Assembly: GCF_021869535.1 (NCBI RefSeq)
Contig: NW_026262659.1
Location: forward strand, 1,054,001-1,118,000
Direction: 5' to 3'
DNA: 64,000 nucleotides
Source of the DNA: Mytilus californianus
Lineage: Eukaryota; Mollusca; Bivalvia; Mytilida; Mytilidae
The position numbers and the translations under genes are program-made. Numbering within the stretch: the stretch's first letter is position 1; every line of letters starts with the position of its first letter. Shown piece by piece: positions 42,016-58,000 of the stretch. The notes beneath the pieces were generated by a model. That model did no database searches and was not told where the DNA came from. It saw nothing but the letters and a program-made list of their open reading frames with translations.

Positions 42016-44980
42016 GGAAAATGTAATAGTTTGGTATTGTTTTATAAAGCAATGAAAACAGAATAAGTTTTATTTTCCAGATAGCTATGTATAGTTTGGT
42101 ATTGTTTAATAAAGCAATGAAAACAGAATAAGTTTTATTTTCCATTTTGCTATGTATAGTTTGTTATTGTTTTATAAAGCAATGAAAACAGAATAAGTTT
42201 TACTTTTCAGATAGCTATGTATAGTTTGGTATTGTTTCATAAAGCAATGAAAACAGAACAAGTTCTTTTACAGATAGCGATGTATAGCTTGGTATTGTTG
42301 CATAAAGCAATGAAAACAGAATACGTTTTATTTTCCAGATATCTATGTATAGTTTGGTATTGTTTTATACAGTAATGAAGACAGAATAAGTTTTATTTTC
42401 CAGATAGCTATGTTTAGTTTGGTATTGTTTTATACAGTAAGGAAAACAGAATAAGTTTAATTTTCCAGATAGCGATGTATAGTTTGGTATTGTTTTATAA
42501 AGCAATGAAAACAGAATAAGTTTTATTTTCCAAATAGCGATGTATAGTTTGGTATTGTTTTATAAAGCAATGAAAACAGAATAAGTTTTATTTTCCAGAT
42601 AGCGATGTTTAGTTTGGTATTGTTTTATAAAGCAATGAAAACAGAATAAGTTTAATTTTCCAGATAGTGATGTATAGTTTGGTATTGTTTTATAAAGCAA
42701 TGAAAACAGAATGAGTTTTATTTTCCAGATAGCTATGTATAGTTTGGTATTGGTTTATAAAGCAATGAAAACAGAATACGTTTTATTTTCCAGATAGCGA
42801 TGTATAGTTTGGTATTCTTTTATAAAGCAATGAAATCAGACCTAGTTTTATTTTCCAGATAGCGATGTATAGTTCGGTATTGTTTTATAAAATAATGAAA
42901 ACAGAATAAGTTTAATTTTCCAGATAGAGATGTATAGTTTAGGTTGTTTTATAAAGCAATGAAAACAGAATACGTTTTTTTTTCCAGATAACTATGTATA
43001 GTTTGGTGTTGTTTTATGAAGCAATGAAATCAGACCTAGTTTTATTTTCCAGATAGCGATGTATAGTTTGGTATTGTTTTATAAAGCAACGAAATCAGAC
43101 CTAGTTTTATTTTCCAGATAGCGATGTATAATTTGGTATTGTTTTATAAAGCAATGAAAACAGAATACGTTTTATTTTCCAGAAAGCGATGTATAGTTTG
43201 GTATTGTTTTAAAAAGCAATGAAATCAGACCTAGTTTTATTTTCCAGATAGCGATGTACAGTTTGGTATTGTTTTATAAAATAATGAAAACAGAATGAGT
43301 TTAATTTTCCAGATAGCGATGTATAGTTTGGTATTGTTTTATAAAGCATTGAAAACAGAATAAGTTTTATTTTCCAGATAGCTATGTATAGTTTGATATT
43401 GTCTTATAAAACAATGAAAACAGAATAAGTTTTATTTTACAGATAGCTATGTATATTTTAGTATTGTTTTATTAAGCAATGAAAACAGAATACGTTTTAT
43501 TTTCCAGATAGCTATGTATAGTTTGGTATTGTTTTATAAAGCAATGAAAACAGAATAAGTTTTATTTTTACAGATATCTATGTATAGTTTGGTATTGTTT
43601 TATAAAGTAATGAAAACAGAATAAGTTTTATTTTCCAGATAGCGATGTATAGTTTGGTATTGTTTTATAAAGCAATGAAATCAGACCTAGTTTGATTTTC
43701 CAGATAGCGATGTATAGTTTGGTATTGTTTTATAAAGCAATGAAAACAGAATGAGTTTTATTTTCCAGACAGCGATGTTTAGTTTGGTATTGTTTTATAA
43801 AGCAATGAAAACAGAATAAGTTTTATTTTCCAGATAGCGATGTATAGTTTGGTATTGTTTTATAAAGCAATGAAATCAGACCTAGTTTTATTTTCCAGAT
43901 AGCGATGTATAGTTCGGTATTGTTTTATAAAATAATGAAAACAGAATAAGTTTAATTTTCCAGATAGCGATGTATAGTTTAGGTTGTTTTATAAAGCAAT
44001 GAAAACAGAATACGTTTTATTTTCCAGATAGCTATGTATAGTTTGGTGTTGTTTTATAAAGCAATGAAATCAGACCTAGTTTTATTTTCCAGATAGCGAT
44101 GTATAGTTTGGTATTGTTTTATAAAGCAATGAAATCAGACCTAGTTTTATTTTCCATATAGCGATGTATAGTTTGGTATTGTTTTATAAAATAATGAAAA
44201 CAGAATAAGTTTAATTTTCCAGATAGCGATGTATAGTTTGGTATTGTTTTATAAAGCATTGAAAACAGAATAAGTTTTATTTTCCAGATAGCTATGTATA
44301 GTTTGATATTGTCTTATAAAACAATGAAAACAGAATAAGTTTTATTTTACAGATAGCTATGTATATTTTAGTATTGTTTTATAAAGCAATGAAAACAGAA
44401 TACGTTTTATTTTCCAGATAGCTATGTATAGTTTGATATTGTCTTATAAAACAATGAAAACAGAATAAGTTTTATTTTACAGATAGCGATGTATAGTTTG
44501 GTATTGTTTTATAAAGCAATGAAATCAGACCTAGTTTTATTTTCCAGATAGCGATGTATAGTTTGGTATTGTTTTATAAAGCAATGAAAACAGAATACGT
44601 TTGATTTTCCAGATAGCTATATATAGTTTGGTGTTGTTTTAAAAAGCAATGAAGACAGAATCAGTTTTATTTTCCACATACCGATGTATAGTTTGGTATT
44701 GTTTTATAAAGCAATGAAAACAGAATAAGTTTTATTTTCCAGATAGCTATGTATAGTTTGATATTGTCTTATAAAGCAATGAAAACAGAATAAGTTTTAT
44801 TTTCCAGATAGATATGTATAGTTTGGTTTTGTTTTATGAAGCAATGAAAACAGAATAAGTTTTATTTTCCAGATAGCGATGTATAGTTTGGTATTGTTTT
44901 AAAAAGCAATGAAAACAGAATAAGTTTTATTTTTCAGATAGCTATGTATAGTTTGGTATTGTTTTATAAAGCAATGAAAA

Positions 44981-47900
44981 CATAACAAGTTTTATTTTCC
45001 AGATAGCTATGTATAGTTTGGTATTGTTTTATACAGTAATGAAAACAGAATAAGTTTAATTTTCCAGATAGCGATGTATAGTTTGCTATTGTTTTATAAA
45101 ACAATGAAAACAGAATAAGTTTTATTTTCCAGATAGCGATGAATAGTTTGGTATAGTTTTATAAAGAAATGAAAACAGAATAAGTTTTTTTTTTTCCAAA
45201 TAGATCTGTATAGTTTGGTTTTGTTTTATAAAGCAATGAAATCAGACCTAGTTTTATTTTCCAGATAGCGATGTATAGTTCGGTATTGTTTTATAAAATA
45301 ATGAATGCAGAATAAGTTAAATTTTCTAGATAGCGATGTATAGTTTAGGTTGTTTTATAAAGCAATGAAAACAGAATACGTTTTATTTTCCAGATAGCTA
45401 TGTATAGTTTGGTGTTGTTTTATAAAGCAATGAAATCAGACCTAGTTTTATTTTCCAGATAGCGATGTCTAGTTTGGTATTGTTTTATAAAGCAATGAAA
45501 TCAGACCTAGTTTTATTTTCAAGATAGCGATGTATAGTTTGGTATTGTTTTATAAAGCAATGAAATCAGACCTGGTTTTATTTTCCAGATAGCGATGTAT
45601 AGTTTGGTATTGTTTTATAAAGCAATGAAAACAGAATACGTTTTATTTTCCAGATAGCGATGTATAGTTTGGTATTGTTTTATAAAGCAATGAAAACAGA
45701 ATAAGTTTTATTTTCCAGATAGCGATGTATAGTTTGATATTGTCTTATAAAACAATGAAAACAGAATACGTTTTATTTTCCAGATAGCTATGTATAGTTT
45801 GGTATTGTTTTATAAAGCAATGAAAACAGAATAAGTTTTATTTTTACAGATATCTATGTATAGTTTGGTATTGTTTTATAAAGTAATGAAAACAGAATAA
45901 GTTTTATTTTCCAGATAGCGATGTATAGTTTGGTATTGTTTTATAAAGCAATGAAATCAGACCTAGTTTTATTTTCCAGATAGCTATGTATAGTTTGGTA
46001 TTGTTTTATAAAGCAATGAAAACAGAATAAGTTTTATTTTCCAGATAGCTATGTATAGTTTGGTATTGTTTTATAAAGCAATGAAAACAGAATAAGTTTT
46101 ATTTTTACAGATATCTATGTATAGTTTGGTATTGTTTTATAAAGTAATGAAAACAGAATAATTTTTATTTTCCAGATAGCGATGTATAGTTTGGTATTGT
46201 TTTATAAAGCAATGAAATCAGACCTAGTTTTATTTTCCAGATAGCTATGTATAGTTTGGTATTGTTTTATAAAGCAATGAAAACAGAATACGTTTTATTT
46301 TCCAGATAGCTATGTATAGTTTGGTATTGTTTTATAAAGCAATGAAAACAGAATAAGTTTTATTTTTACAGATATCTATGTATAGTTTGGTATTGTTTTA
46401 TAAAGTAATGAAAACAGAATAAGTTTTAATTTCCAGATAGCGATGTATAGTTTGGTATTGTTTTATAAAGCAATGAAATCAGACCTAGTTTTATTTTCCA
46501 GATAGCTATGTATAGTGTGGTATTGTTTTATAAAGCAATGAAAACAGAATAAGTTTTATTTTCCAGATAGCTATGTATAGTTTGGTATTGTTTTATAAAG
46601 CAATGAAAACAGAATAAGTTTTATTTTCCAGATAGCTATGTATAGTTTGGTATTGTTTTATAAAGCAATGAAAACAGAATAAGTTTTATTTTTACAGATA
46701 TCTATGTATAGTTTGGTATTGTTTTATAAAGTAATGAAAACAGAATAAGTTTTAATTTCCAGATAGCGATGTATAGTTTGGTATTGTTTTATAAAGCAAT
46801 GAAATCAGACCTAGTTTTATTTTCCAGATAGCTATGTATAGTGTGGTATTGTTTTATAAAGCAATGAAAACAGAATAAGTTTTATTTTCCAGATAGCTAT
46901 GTATAGTTTGGTATTGTTTTATAAAGCAATGAAAACAGAATAAGTTTTATTTTCCAGATAGCTATGTATAGTTTGGTATTGTTTTATAAAGCAATGAAAA
47001 CGGAATACGTTTTATATAGTTTGGTATTGTTTTATAAAGCAATGAAAACAGAATAAGTTTTATTTTCCAGATAGCGATGTATAGTTTGGTATTGTTTTAT
47101 AAAGCAATGAAAACAGATTAAGTTTTATTTTTCAGATAGCTATGTATAGTTTGGTATTGTTTTATAAAGCAATGAAAACGGAATACGTTTTATTTTCCAG
47201 ATAGCGATATATAGTTTGGTATTGTTTTATAAAGCAATTAAAACAGAATAAGTTTTATTTTCCAGATAGCGAAGTATAGTTTGATATTGTTTTATAAAGC
47301 AATGAAAACGGAATATGTTTTTTTTAAAGATAGCGATGTATAGTTTGGTTTTGTTTTATAAAACAATGAAAACAGAATAAGTTTTAATTTCCAGATAGCG
47401 ATGTATAGTTTGGTATTGTTTTATAAAGCAATGAAAACAGAATAAGTTTTATTTTCCAGATAGCGATGTATAGTTTGATATTGTTTTATAAAACAATGAA
47501 AACAGAATAAGTTTAATTTTCCCGATAGCGATGCATAGTTTGGTTTTGTTTTATAAAGCAATGAAAACGGAATAAGTTTTATTTTCCAGATATATATGTA
47601 TAGTTTGGTATTGTTTTATAAAGCAATGAAAACAGAATACGTTTTATTTTTCAGATAGCTATGTATAGTTTGGTTTTGTTTTATAAAGCAATGAAAACAG
47701 AATAAGTTTAATTTTCCAGATAGCGATGTATAGTTTGGTATTGTTTTATAAAGCAATGAAAACGGAATAAGTTTTATTTTCCAGATAGCGATGTATAGTT
47801 TGGTATTGTTTTATAAAACAATGAAAACAGAATAAGTTTAATTTTCCAGATAGCGATGTATAGTTTGGTATTGTTTTATAAAGCAATGAAAACAGAATAA

Positions 47901-50900
47901 GTTTTATTTTCCAGATAGTGATGTATAGTTTGGTATTGTTTTATAAAGCAATGAAAACAGAATAAGTTTTATTTTCCAGATAGCTATGTATAGTTTGGTA
48001 TTGTTTTATAAAGCAATGAAAACAGAATACGTTTTATTTTCCAGATAGCGATGTATAGTTTGGTATTGTTTTATAAAGCAAAGAAAACAGATTAAGTTTT
48101 ATTTTTCAGATAGCTATGTATAGTTTGGTATTGTTTTATAAAGCAATGAAAACGGAATACGTTTTATTTTCCAGATAGCGATGTACAGTTTGATATTGTC
48201 TTATAAAGCAATGAAATCAGAATAAGTTTTATTTTCCAGATAGCGATGTATAGTTTGGTATTGTTTTATAAAGCAATGAAAACAGAATAAGTTTTATTTT
48301 CCAGATAGCTATGTATAGTTTGGTATTGTTTTATAAAGCAATGAAAACAGAATACGTTTTATTTTCCAGATAGCGATGTATAGTTTGGTATTGTTTTATA
48401 AAGCAATGAAAACAGATTAAGTTTTATTTTTCAGATAGCTATGTATAGTTTGGTATTGTTTTATAAAGCAATGAAAACGGAATACGTTTTATTTTCCAGA
48501 TAGCGATATATAGTTTGGTATTGTTTTATAAAGCAATTAAAACAGAATAAGTTTTATTTTCCAGATAGCGAAGTATAGTTTGATATTGTTTTATAAAGCA
48601 ACGAAAACGGAATATGTTTTTTTTAAAGATAGCGATGTATAGTTTGGTTTTGTTTTATAAAACAATGAAAACAGAATAAGTTTTAATTTCCAGATAGCGA
48701 TGTATAGTTTGGTATTGTTTTATAAAACAATGAAAACAGAATAAGTTTTATTTTCCAGATAGCGATGTATAGTTTGATATTGTTTTATAAAACAATGAAA
48801 ACAGAATAAGTTTAATTTTCCCGATAGCGATGCATAGTTTGGTATTGTTTTATAAAGCAATGAAAACGGAATAAGTTTTATTTTACAGATATCTATGTAT
48901 AGTTTGGTATTGTTTTATAAAGCAATGAAAACAGAATACGTTTTATTTTTCAGATAGCTATGTATAGTTTTGTTTTGTTTTATAAAGCAATGAAAACAGA
49001 ATAAGTTTTATTTTCCAGAAAGCGATGTATAGTTTGGTATTGTTTTATAAAGCAATGAAAACAGAATAAGTTTTATTTTCTAGATAGCTATGTATAGTTT
49101 GGTATTGTCTTATAAAGCAACGAAAACAGAATAAGTTTTATTTTCCAGATAGCTATGTATAGTTTGGTTTTGTTTTATAAAGCAATGAAAACGGAATAAG
49201 TTTTATTTTCCAGATAGCTATGTATAGTTTGATATTGTCTTATAAAACAATGAAAACAGAATAAGTTTTATTTTACAGATAGCTATGTATATTTTAGTAT
49301 TGTTTTATAAAGCAATGAAAACAGAATACGTTTTATTTTCCAGATAGCTATGTATAGTTTGATATTGTCTTATAAAACAATGAAAACAGAATAAGTTTTA
49401 TTTTACAGATAGCGATGTATAGTTTGGTATTGTTTTATAAAGCAATGAAATCAGACCTAGTTTTATTTTCCAGATAGCGATGTATAGTTTGGTATTGTTT
49501 TATAAAGCAATGAAAACAGAATACGTTTGATTTTCCAGATAGCTATATATAGTTTGGTGTTGTTTTATTAAGCAATGAAGACAGAATCAGTTTTATTTTC
49601 CACATACCGATGTATAGTTTGGTATTGTTTTATAAAGCAATGAAAACAGAATAAGTTTTATTTTCCAGATAGCTATGTATAGTTTGATATTGTCTTATAA
49701 AGCAATGAAAACAGAATAAGTTTTATTTTCCAGATAGATATGTATAGTTTGGTTTTGTTTTATGAAGCAATGAAAACAGAATAAGTTTTATTTTCCAGAT
49801 AGCGATGTATAGTTTGGTATTGTTTTAAAAAGCAATGAAAACAGAATAAGTTTTATTTTTCAGATAGCTATGTATAGTTTGGTATTGTTTTATAAAGCAA
49901 TGAAAACATAACAAGTTTTATTTTCCAGATAGCTATGTATAGTTTGGTATTGTTTTATACAGTAATGAAAACAGAATAAGTTTAATTTTCCAGATAGCGA
50001 TGTATAGTTTGCTATTGTTTTATAAAACAATGAAAACAGAATAAGTTTTATTTTCCAGATAGCGATGAATAGTTTGGTATAGTTTTATAAAGAAATGAAA
50101 ACAGAATAAGTTTTTTTTTTTCCAGATAGATCTGTATAGTTTGGTTTTGTTTTATAAAGCAATGAAATCAGACCTAGTTTTATTTTCCAGATAGCGATGT
50201 ATAGTTCGGTATTGTTTTATAAAATAATGAATACAGAATAAGTTAAATTTTCTAGATAGCGATGTATAGTTTAGGTTGTTTTATAAAGCAATGAAAACAG
50301 AATACGTTTTATTTTCCAGATAGCTATGTATAGTTTGGTGTTGTTTTATAAAGCAATGAAATCAGACCTAGTTTTATTTTCCAGATAGCGATGTCTAGTT
50401 TGGTATTGTTTTATAAAGCAATGAAATCAGACCTAGTTTTATTTTCAAGATAGCGATGTATAGTTTGGTATTGTTTTATAAAGCAATGAAATCAGACCTG
50501 GTTTTATTTTCCAGATAGCGATGTATAGTTTGGTATTGTTTTATAAAGCAATGAAAACAGAATACGTTTTATTTTTCAGATAGCGATGTATAGTTTGGTA
50601 TTGTTTTATAAAGCAATGAAAACAGAATAAGTTTTATTTTCCAGATAGCGATGTATAGTTTGATATTGTCTTATAAAACAATGAAAACAGAATACGTTTT
50701 ATTTTCCAGATAGCTATGTATAGTTTGGTATTGTTTTATAAAGCAATGAAAACAGAATAAGTTTTATTTTTACAGATATCTATGTATAGTTTGGTATTGT
50801 TTTATAAAGTAATGAAAACAGAATAAGTTTTATTTTCCAGATAGCGATGTATAGTTTGGTATTGTTTTATAAAGCAATGAAATCAGACCTAGTTTTATTT

Positions 50901-53900
50901 TCCAGATAGCTATGTATAGTTTGGTTTTGTTTTATAAAGCAATGAAAACGGAATAAGTTTTATTTTCCAGATAGCTATGTATAGTTTGATATTGTCTTAT
51001 AAAACAATGAAAACAGAATAAGTTTTATTGTACAGATAGCTATGTATATTTTAGTATAGTTTTATAAAGCAATGAAAACAGAATACGTTTTATTTTCCAG
51101 ATAGCTATGTATAGTTTGATATTGTCTTATAAAACAATGAAAACAGAATAAGTTTTATTTTACAGATAGCGATGTATAGTTTGGTATTGTTTTATAAAGC
51201 AATGAAATCAGACCTAGTTTTATTTTCCAGATAGCGATGTATAGTTTGGTATTGTTTTATAAAGCAATGAAAACAGAATACGTTTGATTTTCCAGATAGC
51301 TATATATAGTTTGGTGTTGTTTTATAAAGCAATGAAGACAGAATCAGTTTTATTTTCCACATACCGATGTATAGTTTGGTATTGTTTTATAAAGCAATGA
51401 AATCAGACCTAGTTTTATTTTCCAGATAGCTATGTATAGTTTGGTATTGTTTTATAAAGCAATGAAAACAGAATAAGTTTTATTTTCCAGATAGCTATGT
51501 ATAGTTTGGTATTGTTTTATAAAGCAATGAAAACAGAATAAGTTTTATTTTTACAGATATCTATGTATAGTTTGGTATTGTTTTATAAAGTAATGAAAAC
51601 AGAATAATTTTTATTTTCCAGATAGCGATGTATAGTTTGGTATTGTTTTATAAAGCAATGAAATCAGACCTAGTTTTATTTTCCAGATAGCTATGTATAG
51701 TTTGGTATTGTTTTATAAAGCAATGAAAACAGAATACGTTTTATTTTCCAGATAGCTATGTATAGTTTGGTATTGTTTTATAAAGCAATGAAAACAGAAT
51801 AAGTTTTATTTTTACAGATATCTATGTATAGTTTGGTATTGTTTTATAAAGTAATGAAAACAGAATAAGTTTTAATTTCCAGATAGCGATGTATAGTTTG
51901 GTATTGTTTTATAAAGCAATGAAATCAGACCTAGTTTTATTTTCCAGATAGCTATGTATAGTGTGGTATTGTTTTATAAAGCAATGAAAACAGAATAAGT
52001 TTTATTTTCCAGATAGCTATGTATAGTTTGGTATTGTTTTATAAAGCAATGAAAACAGAATAAGTTTTATTTTCCAGATAGCTATGTATAGTTTGGTATT
52101 GTTTTATAAAGCAATGAAAACGGAATACGTTTTATATAGTTTGGTATTGTTTTATAAAGCAATGAAAACAGAATAAGTTTTATTTTCCAGATAGCGATGT
52201 ATAGTTTGGTATTGTTTTATAAAGCAATGAAAACAGATTAAGTTTTATTTTTCAGATAGCTATGTATAGTTTGGTATTGTTTTATAAAGCAATGAAAACG
52301 GAATACGTTTTATTTTCCAGATAGCGATATATAGTTTGGTATTGTTTTATAAAGCAATTAAAACAGAATAAGTTTTATTTTCCAGATAGCGAAGTATAGT
52401 TTGATATTGTTTTATAAAGCAATGAAAACGGAATATGTTTTTTTTAAAGATAGCGATGTATAGTTTGGTTTTGTTTTATAAAACAATGAAAACAGAATAA
52501 GTTTTAATTTCCAGATAGCGATGTATAGTTTGGTATTGTTTTATAAAGCAATGAAAACAGAATAAGTTTTATTTTCCAGATAGCGATGTATAGTTTGATA
52601 TTGTTTTATAAAACAATGAAAACAGAATAAGTTTAATTTTCCCGATAGCGATGCATAGTTTGGTTTTGTTTTATAAAGCAATGAAAACGGAATAAGTTTT
52701 ATTTTCCAGATATATATGTATAGTTTGGTATTGTTTTATAAAGCAATGAAAACAGAATACGTTTTATTTTTCAGATAGCTATGTATAGTTTGGTTTTGTT
52801 TTATAAAGCAATGAAAACAGAATAAGTTTAATTTTCCAGATAGCGATGTATAGTTTGGTATTGTTTTATAAAGCAATGAAAACGGAATAAGTTTTATTTT
52901 CCAGATAGCGATGTATAGTTTGGTATTGTTTTATAAAACAATGAAAACAGAATAAGTTTAATTTTCCAGATAGCGATGTATAGTTTGGTATTGTTTTATA
53001 AAGCAATGAAAACAGAATAAGTTTTATTTTCCAGATAGTGATGTATAGTTTGGTATTGTTTTATAAAGCAATGAAAACAGAATAAGTTTTATTTTCCAGA
53101 TAGCTATGTATAGTTTGGTATTGTTTTATAAAGCAATGAAAACAGAATACGTTTTATTTTCCAGATAGCGATGTATAGTTTGGTATTGTTTTATAAAGCA
53201 AAGAAAACAGATTAAGTTTTATTTTTCAGATAGCTATGTATAGTTTGGTATTGTTTTATAAAGCAATGAAAACGGAATACGTTTTATTTTCCAGATAGCG
53301 ATGTACAGTTTGATATTGTCTTATAAAGCAATGAAATCAGAATAAGTTTTATTTTCCAGATAGCGATGTATAGTTTGGTATTGTTTTATAAAGCAATGAA
53401 AACAGAATAAGTTTTATTTTCCAGATAGCTATGTATAGTTTGGTATTGTTTTATAAAGCAATGAAAACAGAATACGTTTTATTTTCCAGATAGCGATGTA
53501 TAGTTTGGTATTGTTTTATAAAGCAATGAAAACAGATTAAGTTTTATTTTTCAGATAGCTATGTATAGTTTGGTATTGTTTTATAAAGCAATGAAAACGG
53601 AATACGTTTTATTTTCCAGATAGCGATATATAGTTTGGTATTGTTTTATAAAGCAATTAAAACAGAATAAGTTTTATTTTCCAGATAGCGAAGTATAGTT
53701 TGATATTGTTTTATAAAGCAACGAAAACGGAATATGTTTTTTTTAAAGATAGCGATGTATAGTTTGGTTTTGTTTTATAAAACAATGAAAACAGAATAAG
53801 TTTTAATTTCCAGATAGCGATGTATAGTTTGGTATTGTTTTATAAAACAATGAAAACAGAATAAGTTTTATTTTCCAGATAGCGATGTATAGTTTGATAT

Positions 53901-55026
53901 TGTTTTATAAAACAATGAAAACAGAATAAGTTTAATTTTCCCGATAGCGATGCATAGTTTGGTATTGTTTTATAAAGCAATGAAAACGGAATAAGTTTTA
54001 TTTTACAGATATCTATGTATAGTTTGGTATTGTTTTATAAAGCAATGAAAACAGAATACGTTTTATTTTTCAGATAGCTATGTATAGTTTTGTTTTGTTT
54101 TATAAAGCAATGAAAACAGAATAAGTTTTATTTTCCAGAAAGCGATGTATAGTTTGGTATTGTTTTATAAAGCAATGAAAACAGAATAAGTTTTATTTTC
54201 TAGATAGCTATGTATAGTTTGGTATTGTCTTATAAAGCAACGAAAACAGAATAAGTTTTATTTTCCAGATAGCTATGTATAGTTTGGTTTTGTTTTATAA
54301 AGCAATGAAAACGGAATAAGTTTTATTTTCCAGATAGCTATGTATAGTTTGATATTGTCTTATAAAACAATGAAAACAGAATAAGTTTTATTTTACAGAT
54401 AGCTATGTATATTTTAGTATTGTTTTATAAAGCAATGAAAACAGAATACGTTTTATTTTCCAGATAGCTATGTATAGTTTGATATTGTCTTATAAAACAA
54501 TGAAAACAGAATAAGTTTTATTTTACAGATAGCGATGTATAGTTTGGTATTGTTTTATAAAGCAATGAAATCAGACCTAGTTTTATTTTCCAGATAGCGA
54601 TGTATAGTTTGGTATTGTTTTATAAAGCAATGAAAACAGAATACGTTTGATTTTCCAGATAGCTATATATAGTTTGGTGTTGTTTTATAAAGCAATGAAG
54701 ACAGAATCAGTTTTATTTTCCACATACCGATGTATAGTTTGGTATTGTTTTATAAAGCAATGAAAACAGAATAAGTTTTATTTTCCAGATAGCTATGTAT
54801 AGTTTGATATTGTCTTATAAAGCAATGAAAACAGAATAAGTTTTATTTTCCAGATAGATATGTATAGTTTGGTTTTGTTTTATGAAGCAATGAAAACAGA
54901 ATAAGTTTTATTTTCCAGATAGCGATGTATAGTTTGGTATTGTTTTAAAAAGCAATGAAAACAGAATAAGTTTTATTTTTCAGATAGCTATGTATAGTTT
55001 GGTATTGTTTTATAAAGCAATGAAAA
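44981..55026 (+). repeat. About 5.12-kb higher-order repeat, two copies
   Basis: The rare variant CATAACAAG occurs at 44981, 49907 and 55027 (steps 4,926 and 5,120). The truncated monomer ACGTTTTATATAGTTTGG occurs near 47006 and 52126 (5,120). The TTTTTTTTAAAGATAGCG variant pairs at 47315/48612 and again at 52433/53730 (5,118 between pairs, about 1,297 within a pair). The second step is about 79 monomers. The first copy is about three monomers shorter. Confidence 0.8.
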
Positions 55027-58000
55027 CATAACAAGTTTTATTTTCCAGATAGCTATGTATAGTTTGGTATTGTTTTATACAGTAATGAAAACAGAATAAG
55101 TTTAATTTTCCAGATAGCGATGTATAGTTTGCTATTGTTTTATAAAACAATGAAAACAGAATAAGTTTTATTTTCCAGATAGCGATGAATAGTTTGGTAT
55201 AGTTTTATAAAGAAATGAAAACAGAATAAGTTTTTTTTTTTCCAGATAGATCTGTATAGTTAGGTTTTGTTTTATAAAGCAATGAAATCAGACCTAGTTT
55301 TATTTTCCAGATAGCGATGTATAGTTCGGTATTGTTTTATAAAATAATGAATACAGAATAAGTTAAATTTTCTAGATAGCGATGTATAGTTTAGGTTGTT
55401 TTATAAAGCAATGAAAACAGAATACGTTTTATTTTCCAGATAGCTATGTATAGTTTGGTGTTGTTTTATAAAGCAATGAAATCAGACCTAGTTTTATTTT
55501 CCAGATAGCGATGTCTAGTTTGGTATTGTTTTATAAAGCAATGAAATCAGACCTAGTTTTATTTTCAAGATAGCGATGTATAGTTTGGTATTGTTTTATA
55601 AAGCAATGAAATCAGACCTGGTTTTATTTTCCAGATAGCGATGTATAGTTTGGTATTGTTTTATAAAGCAATGAAAACAGAATACGTTTTATTTTCCAGA
55701 TAGCGATGTATAGTTTGGTATTGTTTTATAAAGCAATGAAAACAGAATAAGTTTTATTTTCCAGATAGCGATGTATAGTTTGATATTGTCTTATAAAACA
55801 ATGAAAACAGAATACGTTTTATTTTCCAGATAGCTATGTATAGTTTGGTATTGTTTTATAAAGCAATGAAAACAGAATAAGTTTTATTTTTACAGATATC
55901 TATGTATAGTTTGGTATTGTTTTATAAAGTAATGAAAACAGAATAAGTTTTATTTTCCAGATAGCGATGTATAGTTTGGTATTGTTTTATAAAGCAATGA
56001 AATCAGACCTAGTTTTATTTTCCAGATAGCTATGTATAGTTTGGTTTTGTTTTATAAAGCAATGAAAACGGAATAAGTTTTATTTTCCAGATAGCTATGT
56101 ATAGTTTGATATTGTCTTATAAAACAATGAAAACAGAATAAGTTTTATTGTACAGATAGCTATGTATATTTTAGTATAGTTTTATAAAGCAATGAAAACA
56201 GAATACGTTTTATTTTCCAGATAGCTATGTATAGTTTGATATTGTCTTATAAAACAATGAAAACAGAATAAGTTTTATTTTACAGATAGCGATGTATAGT
56301 TTGGTATTGTTTTATAAAGCAATGAAATCAGACCTAGTTTTATTTTCCAGATAGCGATGTATAGTTTGGTATTGTTTTATAAAGCAATGAAAACAGAATA
56401 CGTTTGATTTTCCAGATAGCTATATATAGTTTGGTGTTGTTTTATAAAGCAATGAAGACAGAATCAGTTTTATTTTCCACATACCGATGTATAGTTTGGT
56501 ATTGTTTTATAAAGCAATGAAAACAGAATAAGTTTTATTTTCCAGATAGCTATGTATAGTTTGATATTGTCTTATAAAGCAATGAAAACAGAATAAGTTT
56601 TATTTTCCAGATAGATATGTATAGTTTGGTTTTGTTTTATGAAGCAATGAAAACAGAATAAGTTTTATTTTCCAGATAGCGATGTATAGTTTGGTATTGT
56701 TTTAAAAAGCAATGAAAACAGAATAAGTTTTATTTTTCAGATAGCTATGTATAGTTTGGTATTGTTTTATAAAGCAATGAAAACATAACAAGTTTTATTT
56801 TCCAGATAGCTATGTATAGTTTGGTATTGTTTTATACAGTAATGAAAACAGAATAAGTTTAATTTTCCAGATAGCGATGTATAGTTTGCTATTGTTTTAT
56901 AAAACAATGAAAACAGAATAAGTTTTATTTTCCAGATAGCGATGAATAGTTTGGTATAGTTTTATAAAGAAATGAAAACAGAATAAGTTTTTTTTTTCCA
57001 GATAGATCTGTATAGTTTGGTTTTGTTTTATAAAGCAATGAAATCAGACCTAGTTTTATTTTCCAGATAGCGATGTATAGTTCGGTATTGTTTTATAAAA
57101 TAATGAATACAGAATAAGTTAAATTTTCTAGATAGCGATGTATAGTTTAGGTTGTTTTATAAAGCAATGAAAACAGAATACGTTTTATTTTCCAGATAGC
57201 TATGTATAGTTTGGTGTTGTTTTATAAAGCAATGAAATCAGACCTAGTTTTATTTTCCAGATAGCGATGTCTAGTTTGGTATTGTTTTATAAAGCAATGA
57301 AATCAGACCTAGTTTTATTTTCAAGATAGCGATGTATAGTTTGGTATTGTTTTATAAAGCAATGAAATCAGACCTGGTTTTATTTTCCAGATAGCGATGT
57401 ATAGTTTGGTATTGTTTTATAAAGCAATGAAAACAGAATACGTTTTATTTTCCAGATAGCGATGTATAGTTTGGTATTGTTTTATAAAGCAATGAAAACA
57501 GAATAAGTTTTATTTTCCAGATAGCGATGTATAGTTTGATATTGTCTTATAAAACAATGAAAACAGAATACGTTTTATTTTCCAGATAGCTATGTATAGT
57601 TTGGTATTGTTTTATAAAGCAATGAAAACAGAATAAGTTTTATTTTTACAGATATCTATGTATAGTTTGGTATTGTTTTATAAAGTAATGAAAACAGAAT
57701 AAGTTTTATTTTCCAGATAGCGATGTATAGTTTGGTATTGTTTTATAAAGCAATGAAATCAGACCTAGTTTTATTTTCCAGATAGCTATGTATAGTTTGG
57801 TTTTGTTTTATAAAGCAATGAAAACGGAATAAGTTTTATTTTCCAGATAGCTATGTATAGTTTGATATTGTCTTATAAAACAATGAAAACAGAATAAGTT
57901 TTATTGTACAGATAGCTATGTATATTTTAGTATAGTTTTATAAAGCAATGAAAACAGAATACGTTTTATTTTCCAGATAGCTATGTATAGTTTGATATTG